Of a DNA stretch of 64,000 nucleotides, positions 10,501 to 20,200 are shown in pieces. The translations under genes were made by a program, and so were the position numbers. The DNA is from an uncultured Aquimarina sp. (GTDB lineage Bacteria > Bacteroidota > Bacteroidia > Flavobacteriales > Flavobacteriaceae): NCBI GenBank assembly GCA_947502885.1, contig CANNBP010000012.1, forward strand, positions 1-64,000, read 5' to 3'. Each line of letters begins with the position of its first letter. Positions within the stretch are counted from its first letter, which is position 1. The notes under the pieces are model-generated. The model was not told the origin of the DNA. It made no database searches and saw nothing but the letters and a program-made list of their open reading frames with translations.

Positions 10501-10637
10501 GGAATACTATAATTTCCATCAAAATCTGATATCGCACCGCTATTAGAACCTTTAAGTAAAATACTTACTCCTGGTAATGCCAATCCATTTTCGTCTTTTA
10601 TTACTCCCGTAATTATAATACTGTGATGTTTTATCAA
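7521..10637 (-). CDS. SusC-like TonB-dependent outer-membrane receptor (main part, lacking its signal peptide and STN domain)
   Basis: This frame encodes a carboxypeptidase-D-like regulatory domain (residues ~8-90, VIKDENGLALPGVSILLKG), the SusC linker 'KEVVVIGYGTQQKRDITGA', the plug, and the 22-strand barrel ending 'ERIFRLGVKINF'. The frame starts only at a TTG and has no signal peptide of its own. The missing signal peptide and STN domain lie directly upstream in another frame (10552-10968). Removing one base from the A10 run (T on the plus strand, 10650-10659) would join them into one ~1150-aa receptor. It works with SusD as an energy-driven importer across the outer membrane. Confidence 0.93.
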   Translation of the reverse strand: MIKHHSIIITGVIKDENGLALPGVSILLKGSNSGAISDFDGNYSIPFSSLQDTPILTFSFLGYRTQEVKIDQQRVINIQMIPDVSNLKEVVVIGYGTQQKRDITGAAATLDAEVLKTNTFPTIGSMIQGTLPGVQVIAGTGEPGSLVRIRIRGEATINEGADPLIVINDVPMPNEFNLNDINPNDVESLHVLKDASATAIYGSRALAGVIQITTKRGTKYTKPRITYIQTTSTKGLEKKINALNGDQFRELYDEGLLNYISSRYDLRDIASAKAYTSDSGTNVYSYYNEKAQIGEASTDWVDLLLQNPISINHYLSLLGGDKKMQYSFSYGYHTEDGVLVGTRFKRNSLNFNFDHSFSDRVKVGFRITGGSSLRKGGVATISTATNRRPDIPAYDEDGGYFIDTYIRTSGPPWAPKEVLRARDNPLVLAKEVTNDRLNRNITLSPYVEVEFLKNLKLTTRYSAYLSLGEGELYYPSFSDYSLFREAKGVLDINKTETSSTIFTNFISYLKTIEDHDISATLGVEYNKAIYKNQNDEYRNFPDDYILRTSGNAGDYERGYDLEEQTSSIGYFARLNYKYKNKFLLSGSFRIDGSSRFGSNNRYGVFPALGLGYIISEEPFFEPIKKTMNHLKIRLSGGKSGNDRVGAYNHLGRFRGSSSYLDQPGVLAESIGNPNLKWETSTEYNMGLDFGLFENNRIRGSVDLYKKEIDDMLVFRSLPQSAGADRIKENLGSITNRGIEVALSGVIVQGKNFTWDMGVNISKNENVLNKIGFERITAIDSGSLILGNYVYEEGEPLGQIFGYKTDGLFRNYEEIDQYNALNPDRMYQETFWRTIPGHIKFVDTNGDGFVNETSREDEPDDRVVIGNTQPDFTGGVYMNFEYMGVRLNVRSTFQLGGDKYWSYGEKQFRMGSNINLTNVDALALQRWTPENPNAKYPAFHNGYYTNKTSDFWVYDASHLKIQEIVLSYDLPNSYIEKTNFLKGVNIFTSINNVATITNYPGYGIGEFETSPSGRGAGSIFDNSTYPQERIFRLGVKINF

Positions 10638-10968
10638 TTGATTTTTGAGTTTTTTTTTTAATTACTATATTTTTTTTAGATAAAAAATTAAAAACAAAAC
10701 CTCCTTTGGACAAGCTTTTATTTAAAAGTACATTCGCTTTTATTACACCTTTATTTACAAATACTTTAGGAAAACCTTTAAACATATCTTTTTTATAAAT
10801 AAATCGATAGTCAGTTTGTTTTTTTATCATTGTAAAAACTTCATCTACAGTAATAGTCATATCTGCATCAATGATAATTTTTGCATTCTGTGATAAAACA
10901 TTATGTGTTGTAAAGCCAAAAGTGACCGTACAGAATAGAAATATGAAAGCCCTCATTATTATACTCAA
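10552..10968 (-). CDS. Signal peptide and STN domain of the SusC receptor, out of frame with the barrel
   Basis: Residues 1-27 are a signal peptide (ending HNVLSQ). Residues ~30-105 are a secretin/TonB short N-terminal (STN) domain, with the signatures 'VDEVFTMIKKQTDYRFIYKKDMF' and 'LLNKSLSKGGFVFNFLSKKNIVI'. STN domains of such receptors touch the periplasmic part of a FecR-type anti-sigma factor; the FecR and sigma genes lie just upstream here. After 'NIVIKKK' the frame runs into about 30 meaningless residues that overlap the SusC frame. The true continuation therefore needs a -1-base correction in the A10 tract. It is either a mutation, a sequencing error, or a phase-variable or slippage site. 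Confidence 0.88.
   Translation of the reverse strand: MSIIMRAFIFLFCTVTFGFTTHNVLSQNAKIIIDADMTITVDEVFTMIKKQTDYRFIYKKDMFKGFPKVFVNKGVIKANVLLNKSLSKGGFVFNFLSKKNIVIKKKTQKSIDKTSQYYNYGSNKRRKWIGITRSKYFT
10650..10659. repeat. Homopolymer T10 (A10 in the SusC mRNA) at the frameshift point
   Basis: Ten consecutive T on the plus strand read as ten A in the coding strand, between the STN codons and the SusC codons. A second run of eight lies at 10670-10677. With nine A the STN and SusC frames join without a stop. Confidence 0.9.
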
Positions 10969-11117
10969 TAGCCTCTTTCTAAAATAGAAAAGGACACTAG
11001 TTAATTTAAATTACATAAATTTGCGTGGATTAATTGGTTAAATATTGATTTAATTGGTTATTCTAAAGATTAGGGGCGAAGATCGATACCGTCAAATGTC
11101 TACTCTTCGTTCCCTTC

Positions 11118-12239
11118 TTATTTTAATACTACTTTCTTTCCTTTTATTTTATAAGAATTGATAACTTCTAACTCTTTTATCATAATTAATATATCTTCTA
11201 TATTTTGTTCTTTACCCAATACACCAATGAACTGAACAGTCTCTAGACTTTTGTTTTCAAAACTGACTTCCATGTCATACCATCTGGATAAAACCTTCAT
11301 TACCCCTTTTAAAGGTTTATTTTCAAAACTAAAAACCCCTTCTCTCCAAGCTGTTTCATTGTATACATCAACATTTTTAACAGTTATATCATTTCTTTGA
11401 ATAGAGATAATTGACTGTTGATTAGGTGATAATATTTTTCTTGTTTCTTTATTAAACAAAGCCACTTTACCTTCTACCAAAGTGGTATATATAAATTCTT
11501 CATCGTTATACGCTTTAATATTGAATTCTGTTCCTAAAACTTCAATTTCTTGATTTCCAGAAAAGACCTTGAATACAGAACCTTTATGATTTGTATTAGA
11601 AGACACGTCAAAATAAGCTTCTCCATAAATTAATTCTACTTTTCTGTCTTTTCCTTTACCAAATGATTTAGGATACTTGAGTTTAGATTCAGAGTTTAAC
11701 CAAATCTTAGTTCCATCTTCTATCTCAACAAAGAACTGTCCACCTCTAGGAACTGTTAAATAATTATACTCTACTTTGGGGTTTGTCACATCTGTTGAAT
11801 GGTAAATTAGTTTTTCACCATTACTTATGCTGTTTTTTGTTTCAAACTTCTGCCCTTTCTCTAAAACAACTTTGGATCCATCTGCTAATGTTAAAACAGC
11901 CCTATCTCTACCAGGGAGTATAAGAGCAGCTGTTTTTTTGTTAAAAAAGTCAACGTTTTTATTGGTAATAAAAAAAGTAGATGTTAAACAGATAAGAATA
12001 AAAGAAGCAGCAATATATTTCCAATAATATATCTTTTTAGGCTCGGTTCTGATCGTATTATATACCTTTTCCCATCCTTCTTCTATATCGATTACTTCAT
12101 CCGATTTATGATAATTTTCCTTTATTCGTTCAAAGTAATTTCTATGCTCAATCGAATCATTATACCAATGATCAAAAATCTCTTCTTCTTTTGCAGAAAG
12201 AGATCCATTTATCCTTTTTATGATTAATTTAAACTCCAC
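11118..12239 (-). CDS. FecR-type anti-sigma factor / sigma regulator
   Basis: The 373-aa product has a cytoplasmic N-terminal part (residues 1-72) that would bind the sigma factor. One transmembrane helix follows at ~73-93 (WKYIAASFILICLTSTFF), then a periplasmic FecR domain with 'YNYLTVPRGGQFFVEIEDGTKIWLNSES' and 'LIYGEAYFDVS', and a C-terminal DUF4974-like domain (KPLKGVMKVLSRWYDMEVSF). It passes the signal from the STN domain of the SusC receptor to the ECF sigma factor. It sits between the sigma gene (114 bp upstream) and the SusC gene, the standard order for this regulatory unit in Bacteroidota. Confidence 0.95.
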   Translation of the reverse strand: MEFKLIIKRINGSLSAKEEEIFDHWYNDSIEHRNYFERIKENYHKSDEVIDIEEGWEKVYNTIRTEPKKIYYWKYIAASFILICLTSTFFITNKNVDFFNKKTAALILPGRDRAVLTLADGSKVVLEKGQKFETKNSISNGEKLIYHSTDVTNPKVEYNYLTVPRGGQFFVEIEDGTKIWLNSESKLKYPKSFGKGKDRKVELIYGEAYFDVSSNTNHKGSVFKVFSGNQEIEVLGTEFNIKAYNDEEFIYTTLVEGKVALFNKETRKILSPNQQSIISIQRNDITVKNVDVYNETAWREGVFSFENKPLKGVMKVLSRWYDMEVSFENKSLETVQFIGVLGKEQNIEDILIMIKELEVINSYKIKGKKVVLK

Positions 12240-12353
12240 TTAACTTACTAATTTACTTTCTCTTAATACTATGGACAAACAAAAAATTAAAATGGGTGAC
12301 AAAAATTAAAACTATTTCTTAAAATTAAGTGAAATCGAAACTAAATTCACTAC

Positions 12354-12911
12354 TTATGGATTGGTATCTAATAAAAGTAAAAGGGCACTTAGCATACTAG
12401 AAATAATCACTTTTGCTCTTTTCAAATGAGTTTTAACTGTATTAACAGAAATATTTAATTCTTCAGAAATTTCGGCATACTTGTAATTATGCATAAACTT
12501 TAACTTAACAACTTTTTGCATTTTGGTCGGTAGCGTATCAACTATTTTAAGGAGTTGATGATATATAATTTTCTTATCCTCATCTGATGTTGTATCAAAA
12601 ACATGTTCTGTGATCAAATGAAAATTAAAATCTAATATCTTACAATCATCTGTTATTTTTAAAGATTTTAAAAAATTTAAACTTCTATTTCTCACCATTG
12701 TGAAAACATACCCGTTAAGCGATGAGTTTAAATTGATTTTCTCTGCATTTTCCCATATATAAACAAATACATCCTGTACAATATCTTCGCTTGTAGCTCT
12801 ATCAAATAAATAACCGTTAGCATACATGACTAAACCTTCATAATTTTTACAAAAGAAGTTTTTAAAAACTTGATGGTTTTTTTTTCGTATTTCTTCAATT
12901 ATAATATTCAT
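12354..12911 (-). CDS. ECF RNA polymerase sigma factor (SusCD-associated)
   Basis: The 185-aa protein has sigma70 region 2 (about 10-80; 'YLFDRATSEDIVQDVFVYIWEN' is the region 2.3/2.4 signature) and region 4 (about 125-175; 'LKFMHNYKYAEISEELNISVNTVKTHLKRAK' is the helix-turn-helix). It belongs to the Bacteroidota ECF group paired with FecR regulators. It is first in the operon sigma - FecR - SusC - SusD, so it likely activates its own operon when the receptor is loaded. Confidence 0.95.
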   Translation of the reverse strand: MNIIIEEIRKKNHQVFKNFFCKNYEGLVMYANGYLFDRATSEDIVQDVFVYIWENAEKINLNSSLNGYVFTMVRNRSLNFLKSLKITDDCKILDFNFHLITEHVFDTTSDEDKKIIYHQLLKIVDTLPTKMQKVVKLKFMHNYKYAEISEELNISVNTVKTHLKRAKVIISSMLSALLLLLDTNP

Positions 12912-13234
12912 TAATGGTTGTCGGCTTAGTGAGATTGTAACAAATCTATGTAAAAGATATCAAAATAGTTAGGTATCTCCTTTTTAAAAACAACCCGTAT
13001 ATTTAACCTGTAACCCCAAAACACAAACACGATTTATTCAAGTTTAGTCACCTTTTTACTCATATTTTAAACACGGTTAAACAACGATCAATTTTACGGT
13101 TATACCACATAATTTACTGTATATAAAGTTTTTATAATATTTTTTGTCACCCTTTCTTAAAAAAATATTGTCTTACTAACAAGACTAACAAAAACACAAT
13201 AAAAACACACTTTATTAACTGAAAAACTGTAAAA
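12912..13234. other. Divergent promoter region between the ECF sigma gene and the first S8 protease
   Basis: A 323-bp AT-rich spacer without an ORF. Because the genes diverge, it must hold promoters in both directions. I see no Bacteroidota -33/-7 pair that I would defend, and no terminator. Confidence 0.4.
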
Positions 13235-16200
13235 ATGACAAAAAAATCAAACATCTTGTTAATTTTAATTTTACTAAACACTTGTTTTGGACCAATGTTA
13301 GCTCAACAAAAATTTAATGCTAAAGGACAAAATAAAGGTGTTGTAATTATAAAATTTAAACCCCAACAAACAGAAGTTCTTGATAGAGCTCAAAAAAAGT
13401 CAAGAAGCAAGAATGAAACATTGTTTTCAAAAGACGATGGATATATAAAAACTGGGATCACTAGTATTGATACCTGTAATAAAAAATTAGGTGTTCAATC
13501 TATGAAAAGAGTATTTAGACATGCAGGTAAATTTGAAGCCAAACATAGAAAACATGGACTACATCTGTGGTATGAAATACATTTTAAAGAACCCGTTTCA
13601 GTAGATAAAGCTTTGTCTTTGTATCAAAAATCCGAACAAATTCAAATTGCTCATGCGAGCTACAAAACTGAACCTTTTGATGTTAATACTAGTGAAAAGA
13701 AGGGTATTCATTCTACCTTATCTCAAAAGCATCAACATGCTAAAACAATTGCAAATAAAGCTTTTCCAAATGACCCCAGATATAATGAGCAATGGCATTA
13801 TCATAATACAGGGCAAGAAGATGGAATTCCTGGTAGTGATATTAAATTAGAAAAAGCATGGGATATAGAAACAGGAGACTCTAGGGTAATTGTCTCTATC
13901 ATGGATTACGGAGTCGATGCCAACCACCCTGATCTAGATGGTAATATGTGGGTAAATTCTGGAGAAATTCCAGGTAATGGGATTGATGATGATGATAACG
14001 GGTATGTAGATGATATCAACGGGTACAATTTTGCAGCGGATACCGGAACTATTGTAGTAACTAACAATCATGGAACTCATATAGCGGGTACTATTGCCGC
14101 CGAGACAAATAATGGTATAGGAGTAGCAGGAATTGCAGGAGGTACCGGAAATAATGATGGTGTACGTATTATGAGCAATGCCATACATGGTGGAGGCTCT
14201 GGAAAAACTGAAGAAGCTTTTGTATATGCAGCAGATAACGGCGCTGTAATTTCACAAAATAGTTGGAATTCTGGCGGTCAATTTGAACCTTCTATGCAAG
14301 CCAGTATCGATTATTTTATTGCAGAAGCAGGTGGGCCTGATGCTGCAATGGATGGTGGAATATTATTTTTTTCTGCAGGAAACAACAACTCCACAGCACC
14401 TGGAGGAATATTCCCCGGTGCATATGAAAAAGTATTTTCTGTAGCCGCTACAGATAATAAAGATAAAAAATCCAATTTTTCAAATTATGGAGCCTGGGTC
14501 AACATTTCTGCTCCTGGTGGAGAATCTACCAGTGGCAAAGATAAAAGTACCATATTAAGTACTGTTTTTAATAATCGCTACGGTTTTTCTTGGGGGACTT
14601 CAATGGCAACTCCACATGTTTCTGGTGTAGCTGCTTTGATTATTTCTCATAATTATGGAGCTATTACTCCAGAAAAAGTAAAAAAAGCATTGCTACAGGG
14701 AGTTGATCCTATTGATCATTTAAATGCGGGTTATGAAGGAAAATTAGGTGCCGGTCGTTTAAATGCTTTACGATCTTTAAGAGCTAGTAAAGGATTAGGA
14801 ATTCCTGAAAACCTTTCTGCCAGCAATATAACTGTTAATGGAGTAAAGTTAAACTGGGACAACGTCTCTGGGGCTAATCAGTATGGTATTAGATATAAAC
14901 TTTTAGAAAATACACAATGGACTGAAACTTCTTTACTTCCCTCTAACACTTATGATCTAAATAACCTCGAAAAAGGAACAATCTACGAAGTACAAGTATG
15001 GGCAAAAAACAGTAGTGAAACTTCTTATTTTTCTTCCTCTATAATTTTTGCTACCACAATTGATACTATCCTGCCTCCTTCATCGATTTCTTTCTCAAAT
15101 ATTACGGGGTCTAGAGCAGAAATTACTTGGAGTAAATCTCTTGGGGCTACCATTTATGAAATCGCCTATAAACCTACAAGTGCACTCGAATGGCTACAAA
15201 CCGAAGTTAGAGAAGTTGATTCTAGATTTACACAACTTCGAAATTTAATGGGTTCTACCGAGTATTTAGTAAAGATTCGAGGAAAGAATGAAACATTAAC
15301 CTCAGAATATTCATCTATTTCAAAATTTACAACTCAATCAATGAACTGTAACGGAACCCCTTTTTGGGTTCATACCAAAGCATATAATGGAGGCGATATC
15401 GTAGTATATGATGGTTCAATTTATAAAGCCAATTGGTACTCTGAAGCAGGAATTATACCAGAAGGTAGTAGGCCTTGGTCAAAAACAGGAGAATGCACAC
15501 AAGGAGGAGGTAATGTTTTACCAACAGTATCAATAACAGCTCCTAATGATGGGCAAGTATTCGAACAAGAAACATTATCTGCAATAATACTTTCTGCAAA
15601 TGCTTCAGACTCTGACGGAACAATTGCTAGTGTTCAATTTGAAGTAAATGGTACTGCATTAACCCAAGGAAACAACATCAATTGGACACCTACTGCTTTT
15701 GGAAATTACACCATCAAAGTTACCGCAACAGATGATAAGGGAGCAACAGGAACACATCAAATCTCGATAACGGTTAACCAAAAAACTAGTAATCAGGTCC
15801 CAACAGTAAACATCACTCAACCAAATGATGGGCAGATATTCGAACAAGAAACATTATCTTCAATAATACTTTCTGCAAATGCTTCAGATTCTGACGGTAC
15901 TATTACCAATATCCAATTCGAAGTGAATGGCACTGCACTAACCCAAGGAAATAATATCAGTTGGACACCTACTGCTTTTGGAAATTACACCATCAAAGTT
16001 ACCGCAACAGATGATAAAGGAGCAACAGCAATACATCAAATCTCGATAACGGTTAACCAAAAAACTAGTAATCAGGTCCCAACAGTAAACATCACTCAAC
16101 CAAATGATGGTCAAGTATTTGAGCAGGAAACATTATCTGCAATAACACTTTCTGCAAATGCTACAGACTCTGACGGAACAATTGTTAGTGTTCAATTTGA

Positions 16201-17086
16201 AGTAAATGATACTGTACTAACACAAGGAAATAATATCAGTTGGACACCTACTGCTTTTGGAAATTACACTATCAAAGTTACCGCAACAGATGATAAAGGA
16301 GCAACAGCAAAACATCAAATCTCGATAATGGTTAACCAAAAAACTAGTAATCAGGTCCCAACAGTAAACATCACTCAACCAAATGATGGTCAAGTATTTG
16401 AGCAGAAAACATTATCTTCAATAATACTTTCTGCAAATGCTACAGACTCTGACGGTACTATTACCAATATCCAATTCGAAGTGAATGGCAATGCACTAAC
16501 CCAAGGAAATAATATCAGTTGGACACCAACTGCTTTTGGCGATTATACCATCAAAGTTACTGCAACAGATGATAAAGGAGCAACAGCAACACATCAAATC
16601 TCAATAACGGTTAAAGATGTAAATACGGGAGGTGACTGTAATGGAATTCCTGCATGGGATTCTAGCACTATTTATCCTTCTACAGGTGGAGTAAAAGTAT
16701 CTCATAAAAATATGATCTACCAAAATAAGTGGTGGACTCAAAATAACGAACCTGGTACTGGTGGACCATGGGGACCATGGGAACTTGTAGGCCCTTGCTC
16801 ATCTTCTTCTTTACTTCAAAAAATGGTAAACAAAGAGAACTTTACTATATCACCAAACCCAGCCAGTAACCTTTTAAATATTAGATTAAACAAAGCTTAC
16901 CACAAATCTCTTAAAATAATGCTATATGATATAACCGGTAAATATCAGATGGAATTAAAGAGTAAAAATTTAAAAAAGAATACCCAGCAATTGTCTTACG
17001 ATATTTCTCAATTACCTAATGGGTTATATATTTTAAAAATCAACTCGGAAAACCAATTTTATACTCAAAAAATAATAATTAAATAA
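13235..17086 (+). CDS. Secreted subtilisin-like (S8) protease with FnIII, chitin-binding and Ig-like modules and a T9SS sorting domain
   Basis: A signal peptide (1-24, ending PMLAQ) leads into a ~180-residue propeptide region. The peptidase S8 triad is Asp224 (IMDYGVDANHPDL), His279 (NNHGTHIAG) and Ser456 (GTSMATPHVSG). The usual 'DTG/DSG' around the Asp reads DYG here. Two fibronectin III domains follow, then a CBM5/12-like module (CNGTPFWVHTKAYNGGDIVVYDG), four nearly identical 93-residue Ig-like domains, a second CBM5/12-like module (CNGIPAWDSSTIYP ... WGPWELVGPC) and a type A T9SS sorting tail (ISPNPASN ... QKIIIK). It probably digests protein in chitinous material while bound to chitin at the cell surface or outside. 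The downstream paralogue has the same plan. Confidence 0.95.
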   Translation: MTKKSNILLILILLNTCFGPMLAQQKFNAKGQNKGVVIIKFKPQQTEVLDRAQKKSRSKNETLFSKDDGYIKTGITSIDTCNKKLGVQSMKRVFRHAGKFEAKHRKHGLHLWYEIHFKEPVSVDKALSLYQKSEQIQIAHASYKTEPFDVNTSEKKGIHSTLSQKHQHAKTIANKAFPNDPRYNEQWHYHNTGQEDGIPGSDIKLEKAWDIETGDSRVIVSIMDYGVDANHPDLDGNMWVNSGEIPGNGIDDDDNGYVDDINGYNFAADTGTIVVTNNHGTHIAGTIAAETNNGIGVAGIAGGTGNNDGVRIMSNAIHGGGSGKTEEAFVYAADNGAVISQNSWNSGGQFEPSMQASIDYFIAEAGGPDAAMDGGILFFSAGNNNSTAPGGIFPGAYEKVFSVAATDNKDKKSNFSNYGAWVNISAPGGESTSGKDKSTILSTVFNNRYGFSWGTSMATPHVSGVAALIISHNYGAITPEKVKKALLQGVDPIDHLNAGYEGKLGAGRLNALRSLRASKGLGIPENLSASNITVNGVKLNWDNVSGANQYGIRYKLLENTQWTETSLLPSNTYDLNNLEKGTIYEVQVWAKNSSETSYFSSSIIFATTIDTILPPSSISFSNITGSRAEITWSKSLGATIYEIAYKPTSALEWLQTEVREVDSRFTQLRNLMGSTEYLVKIRGKNETLTSEYSSISKFTTQSMNCNGTPFWVHTKAYNGGDIVVYDGSIYKANWYSEAGIIPEGSRPWSKTGECTQGGGNVLPTVSITAPNDGQVFEQETLSAIILSANASDSDGTIASVQFEVNGTALTQGNNINWTPTAFGNYTIKVTATDDKGATGTHQISITVNQKTSNQVPTVNITQPNDGQIFEQETLSSIILSANASDSDGTITNIQFEVNGTALTQGNNISWTPTAFGNYTIKVTATDDKGATAIHQISITVNQKTSNQVPTVNITQPNDGQVFEQETLSAITLSANATDSDGTIVSVQFEVNDTVLTQGNNISWTPTAFGNYTIKVTATDDKGATAKHQISIMVNQKTSNQVPTVNITQPNDGQVFEQKTLSSIILSANATDSDGTITNIQFEVNGNALTQGNNISWTPTAFGDYTIKVTATDDKGATATHQISITVKDVNTGGDCNGIPAWDSSTIYPSTGGVKVSHKNMIYQNKWWTQNNEPGTGGPWGPWELVGPCSSSSLLQKMVNKENFTISPNPASNLLNIRLNKAYHKSLKIMLYDITGKYQMELKSKNLKKNTQQLSYDISQLPNGLYILKINSENQFYTQKIIIK
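15521..16615 (+). repeat. Four tandem 279-bp repeats encoding Ig-like domains
   Basis: Unit starts recur at 15521, 15800, 16079 and 16358, exactly 279 bp apart. The copies are nearly identical over long stretches of DNA, which points to recent duplication or gene conversion. Each encodes a 93-residue domain with the landmarks 'LSANASDSDGTI', 'QFEVNG', 'FGNYTIKVTATDDKGAT'. Copy number is prone to change by recombination. Confidence 0.93.
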
Positions 17087-17093
17087 CCAACAT

Positions 17094-17128
17094 CTCCCCT
17101 GTATTTTATTCTTAAATACAGGGGATAA
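17094..17128 (+). terminator. Hairpin after the first S8 protease gene
   Basis: An 11-bp perfect stem (CCCCTGTATTT at 17097-17107 / AAATACAGGGG at 17114-17124) with a 7-nt loop lies 11 bp past the stop codon. There is no long T-run after it, so termination may be partial, allowing read-through to the paralogue. Confidence 0.6.
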
Positions 17129-17212
17129 CTAATAATATTCAAAAGGCAGATTATCTCTATTCAAAATTCTAAAAACCTAATTACTGATAAAATCAGTAAA
17201 AAATAACAACAC

Positions 17213-20200
17213 ATGAAAAGCCAACACAAAATTTCACTAATCATCTTATTATTTTTCTCTTTAGGAACAGTAATAGCTCAAGAAAAATTCAATCATAAAA
17301 ATCAACAAAAAAACACAGTAGTTATAAAATTTTATTCTACACAAACTACTGCATTGGATAAGGCTCAAAAGAACACTTCTGAAAAAGGAAAAATGCGTTT
17401 TTATAAACAATATGGCTATGTTAAAACTGGGATTACAGATATAGACAAATGTAATAGAAAGCTGAAAACCACCTCAATGAAAAGGGTATTTAGACACGCA
17501 GGTAAATTCGAAGAAAAACACCGTAAATCTGGCTTACATCTATGGTACGAAATTACTTATGATCATACAATAACAGTAGATGATGCCATAGATTTATATA
17601 AAAAATCTAATCAGATTGAAACTGCACATGCCAGATACAAAGCAGAGCTTAGTGATGGATATTCTAATAAATCTCAAGCTCAAATAGTACCCATTTCAGA
17701 AAACACTCCACAACCCATAGCTTTTAAAGCTAATAATTTTTCTGGAGCTCCTAATGATCCAGATTATGCTAAACAGTGGCATTACAACAACACTGGGCAA
17801 AATGGAGGTACATCTGGCAGCGATATTAAATTGGAAAAGGCTTGGGATATTGAAAAAGGAGATTCTCGTGTAATCGTAGCGATCATGGATGAACCAGTAC
17901 AAGTAGACCATCCTGATCTAAAAAGGAATATGTGGATCAATGAAAACGAAATACCTGGTAATGAAATTGATGATGACAACAATGGGTATATAGACGATGT
18001 AAACGGTTATGATTATGTAAGAGAAACTGGAAACATTATAGGTATGGAGCATGGCACTCATGTTGCTGGTACAGTAGCAGCAGAAACCAACAATGGTGTT
18101 GGTGTTGCAGGTGTTGCGGGAGGTACAGGTAATGGTGATGGAGTACGAATCATGTCTTGTGCTATTCTAGGTTTTGGAGTTGGTGGATTAGAAGAATCTT
18201 ACGTATATGCTGCAGATCATGGCGCCGTTATTTCCCAAAATAGTTGGAGTCTTCACGCATATCCATATGATAATCAATCCCAAATTACAGCTACAAAAGC
18301 CGGTATTGATTATTTTATCGCCAATGCAGGTGGACCTAGTAAAGCGATGAACGGAGGGATAGTAGTATTTGCTATGGGAAATGATAATCATGAATATAAT
18401 GATTCTTATCCCGATTCGAACACTTCTGTATTTCATGTTGGTTCGACCAACTATAAAGATAAAAAATCAAGTTTCTCAAATTTTGGAACCTGGGGAGAGA
18501 TATTTGCACCAGGAGGAGGAAAGGAACAATTAAGCGACCCAAAAGAAGTTCACATTTTGAGTACATTACACAATTCTGCATACGGTTACCTAAGTGGAAC
18601 ATCAATGGCAACTCCTCATGTATCGGGAGTAGCTGCATTAGTTATTTCTCACAACTATGGCAATATAACACCTAGTCAAGTCAAAGCAGTATTACAAGGA
18701 AGTTCAGACTCAATCGACCATCTTAATCCAGATTATATTGACAAATTAGGATCAGGAAGATTAAATGCACTTAACGCGCTAACCTACAATATCGAAACTA
18801 TCCCTTTAAATATTACTCAAGAAAGTAGAACAGAAACGAGTATAGTAATAAAATGGAATAATATTATATCTGCTAACAGTTATGAAATACGCTATAAAGC
18901 AACAGGTCAGGCTAATTGGATTACGATATCAGACATAAATACAAACGCATACAATGTGCAAGGGTTAAACAAAGCGACTGAGTATCATTTTCAAGTACGC
19001 TCAAAAGAAGCTTCGGAAACATCCCTATATTCTGAGCGAAAAATATTTTGGACCGATTTAATTAATCCCGAAATACCTACAAATATTAGAGTTACAGAAA
19101 AAAGACCAAAAAACGCAACCATAAATTGGGATACCATTGATCATGCATCTGCCTATGAAATCAGTTACAAAAAAGCAGAAGATCAAGAATGGATTATCTT
19201 TTTATCAAGAAAAAATTATAGAGGTACATTAATAAATCTTTCTGAAGGAGCTTCTTATCAAGCTAGAGTCAGAGCAATTTATGGTGATATTTATTCTAAT
19301 TATTCTAATGTTGCCAATTTCATTACTGGTAATCCAGTTTGTAGTGACTTTGAACCTTGGGATCCTAATAAAGTATATCCAGGAACAGGTTTTTGGGTAG
19401 AGGGCAGTCTTGTTTCTCATAATAATGCTATATATGAAAATAAACACTGGACACAAAACCAAGAACCCGGTGTAAGTAGCGCCTGGAAAAAATTATTCAC
19501 CTGTAATGGTGGTGGTAACCTCTCTCCTACTGTAAGTATTACTCAGCCCAATAATAGGCAAGTATTCGAACAACAAACATTGAGCGCAATAACGCTTTCT
19601 GCAAATGCATCAGACCCTGATGGAACTATTGCTTCTATACAGTTTGAAGCCAATGGAACTAACTTAACTCAAGGAAATAATATTAGCTGGTTACCTCCTG
19701 CTTTCGGAAACTATACAATTAAAGTTACCGCAACTGATGACAAGGGTGCTACAGCTACTAGCCAAATTGCCATCACTATTAATGAAAAGAATAGCAACCA
19801 ACCGCCAATCGTTAGCATTAATCAACCTAATGATGGCCAAATCTTTGAACAAGAAACATTGAGTGCTATTACTTTATCTGCAAATGCATCAGATACTGAT
19901 GGGACAATTGCTAGTGTTCAATTTGAAGTAAACAATGCTTTACTCGCCCAAGGAAACAACATAAGTTGGACACCTCCTGCTTTCGGAAACTATACTATCA
20001 AAGTTACTGCAACTGATGATAAAGGGGCTACCGCTACAAATCAAATCATGATAGCCGTTAAGGAAGTAGTTACAGGAGGTGATTGTAATGGAATTTCTGC
20101 ATGGAATCCAAATACTACTTACCCTTCTGAAGGAGGTGTTAAAGTATCTCATAAAAACAATATATACCAAAACAAGTGGTGGACTCAAAATAATGAACCC

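Noticed and set aside
6138..10968. A full polysaccharide utilisation locus
   Set aside because: Only sigma, FecR, SusC and SusD are present. No glycoside hydrolase, lyase or sulfatase gene is in the window, so a glycan substrate cannot be claimed.
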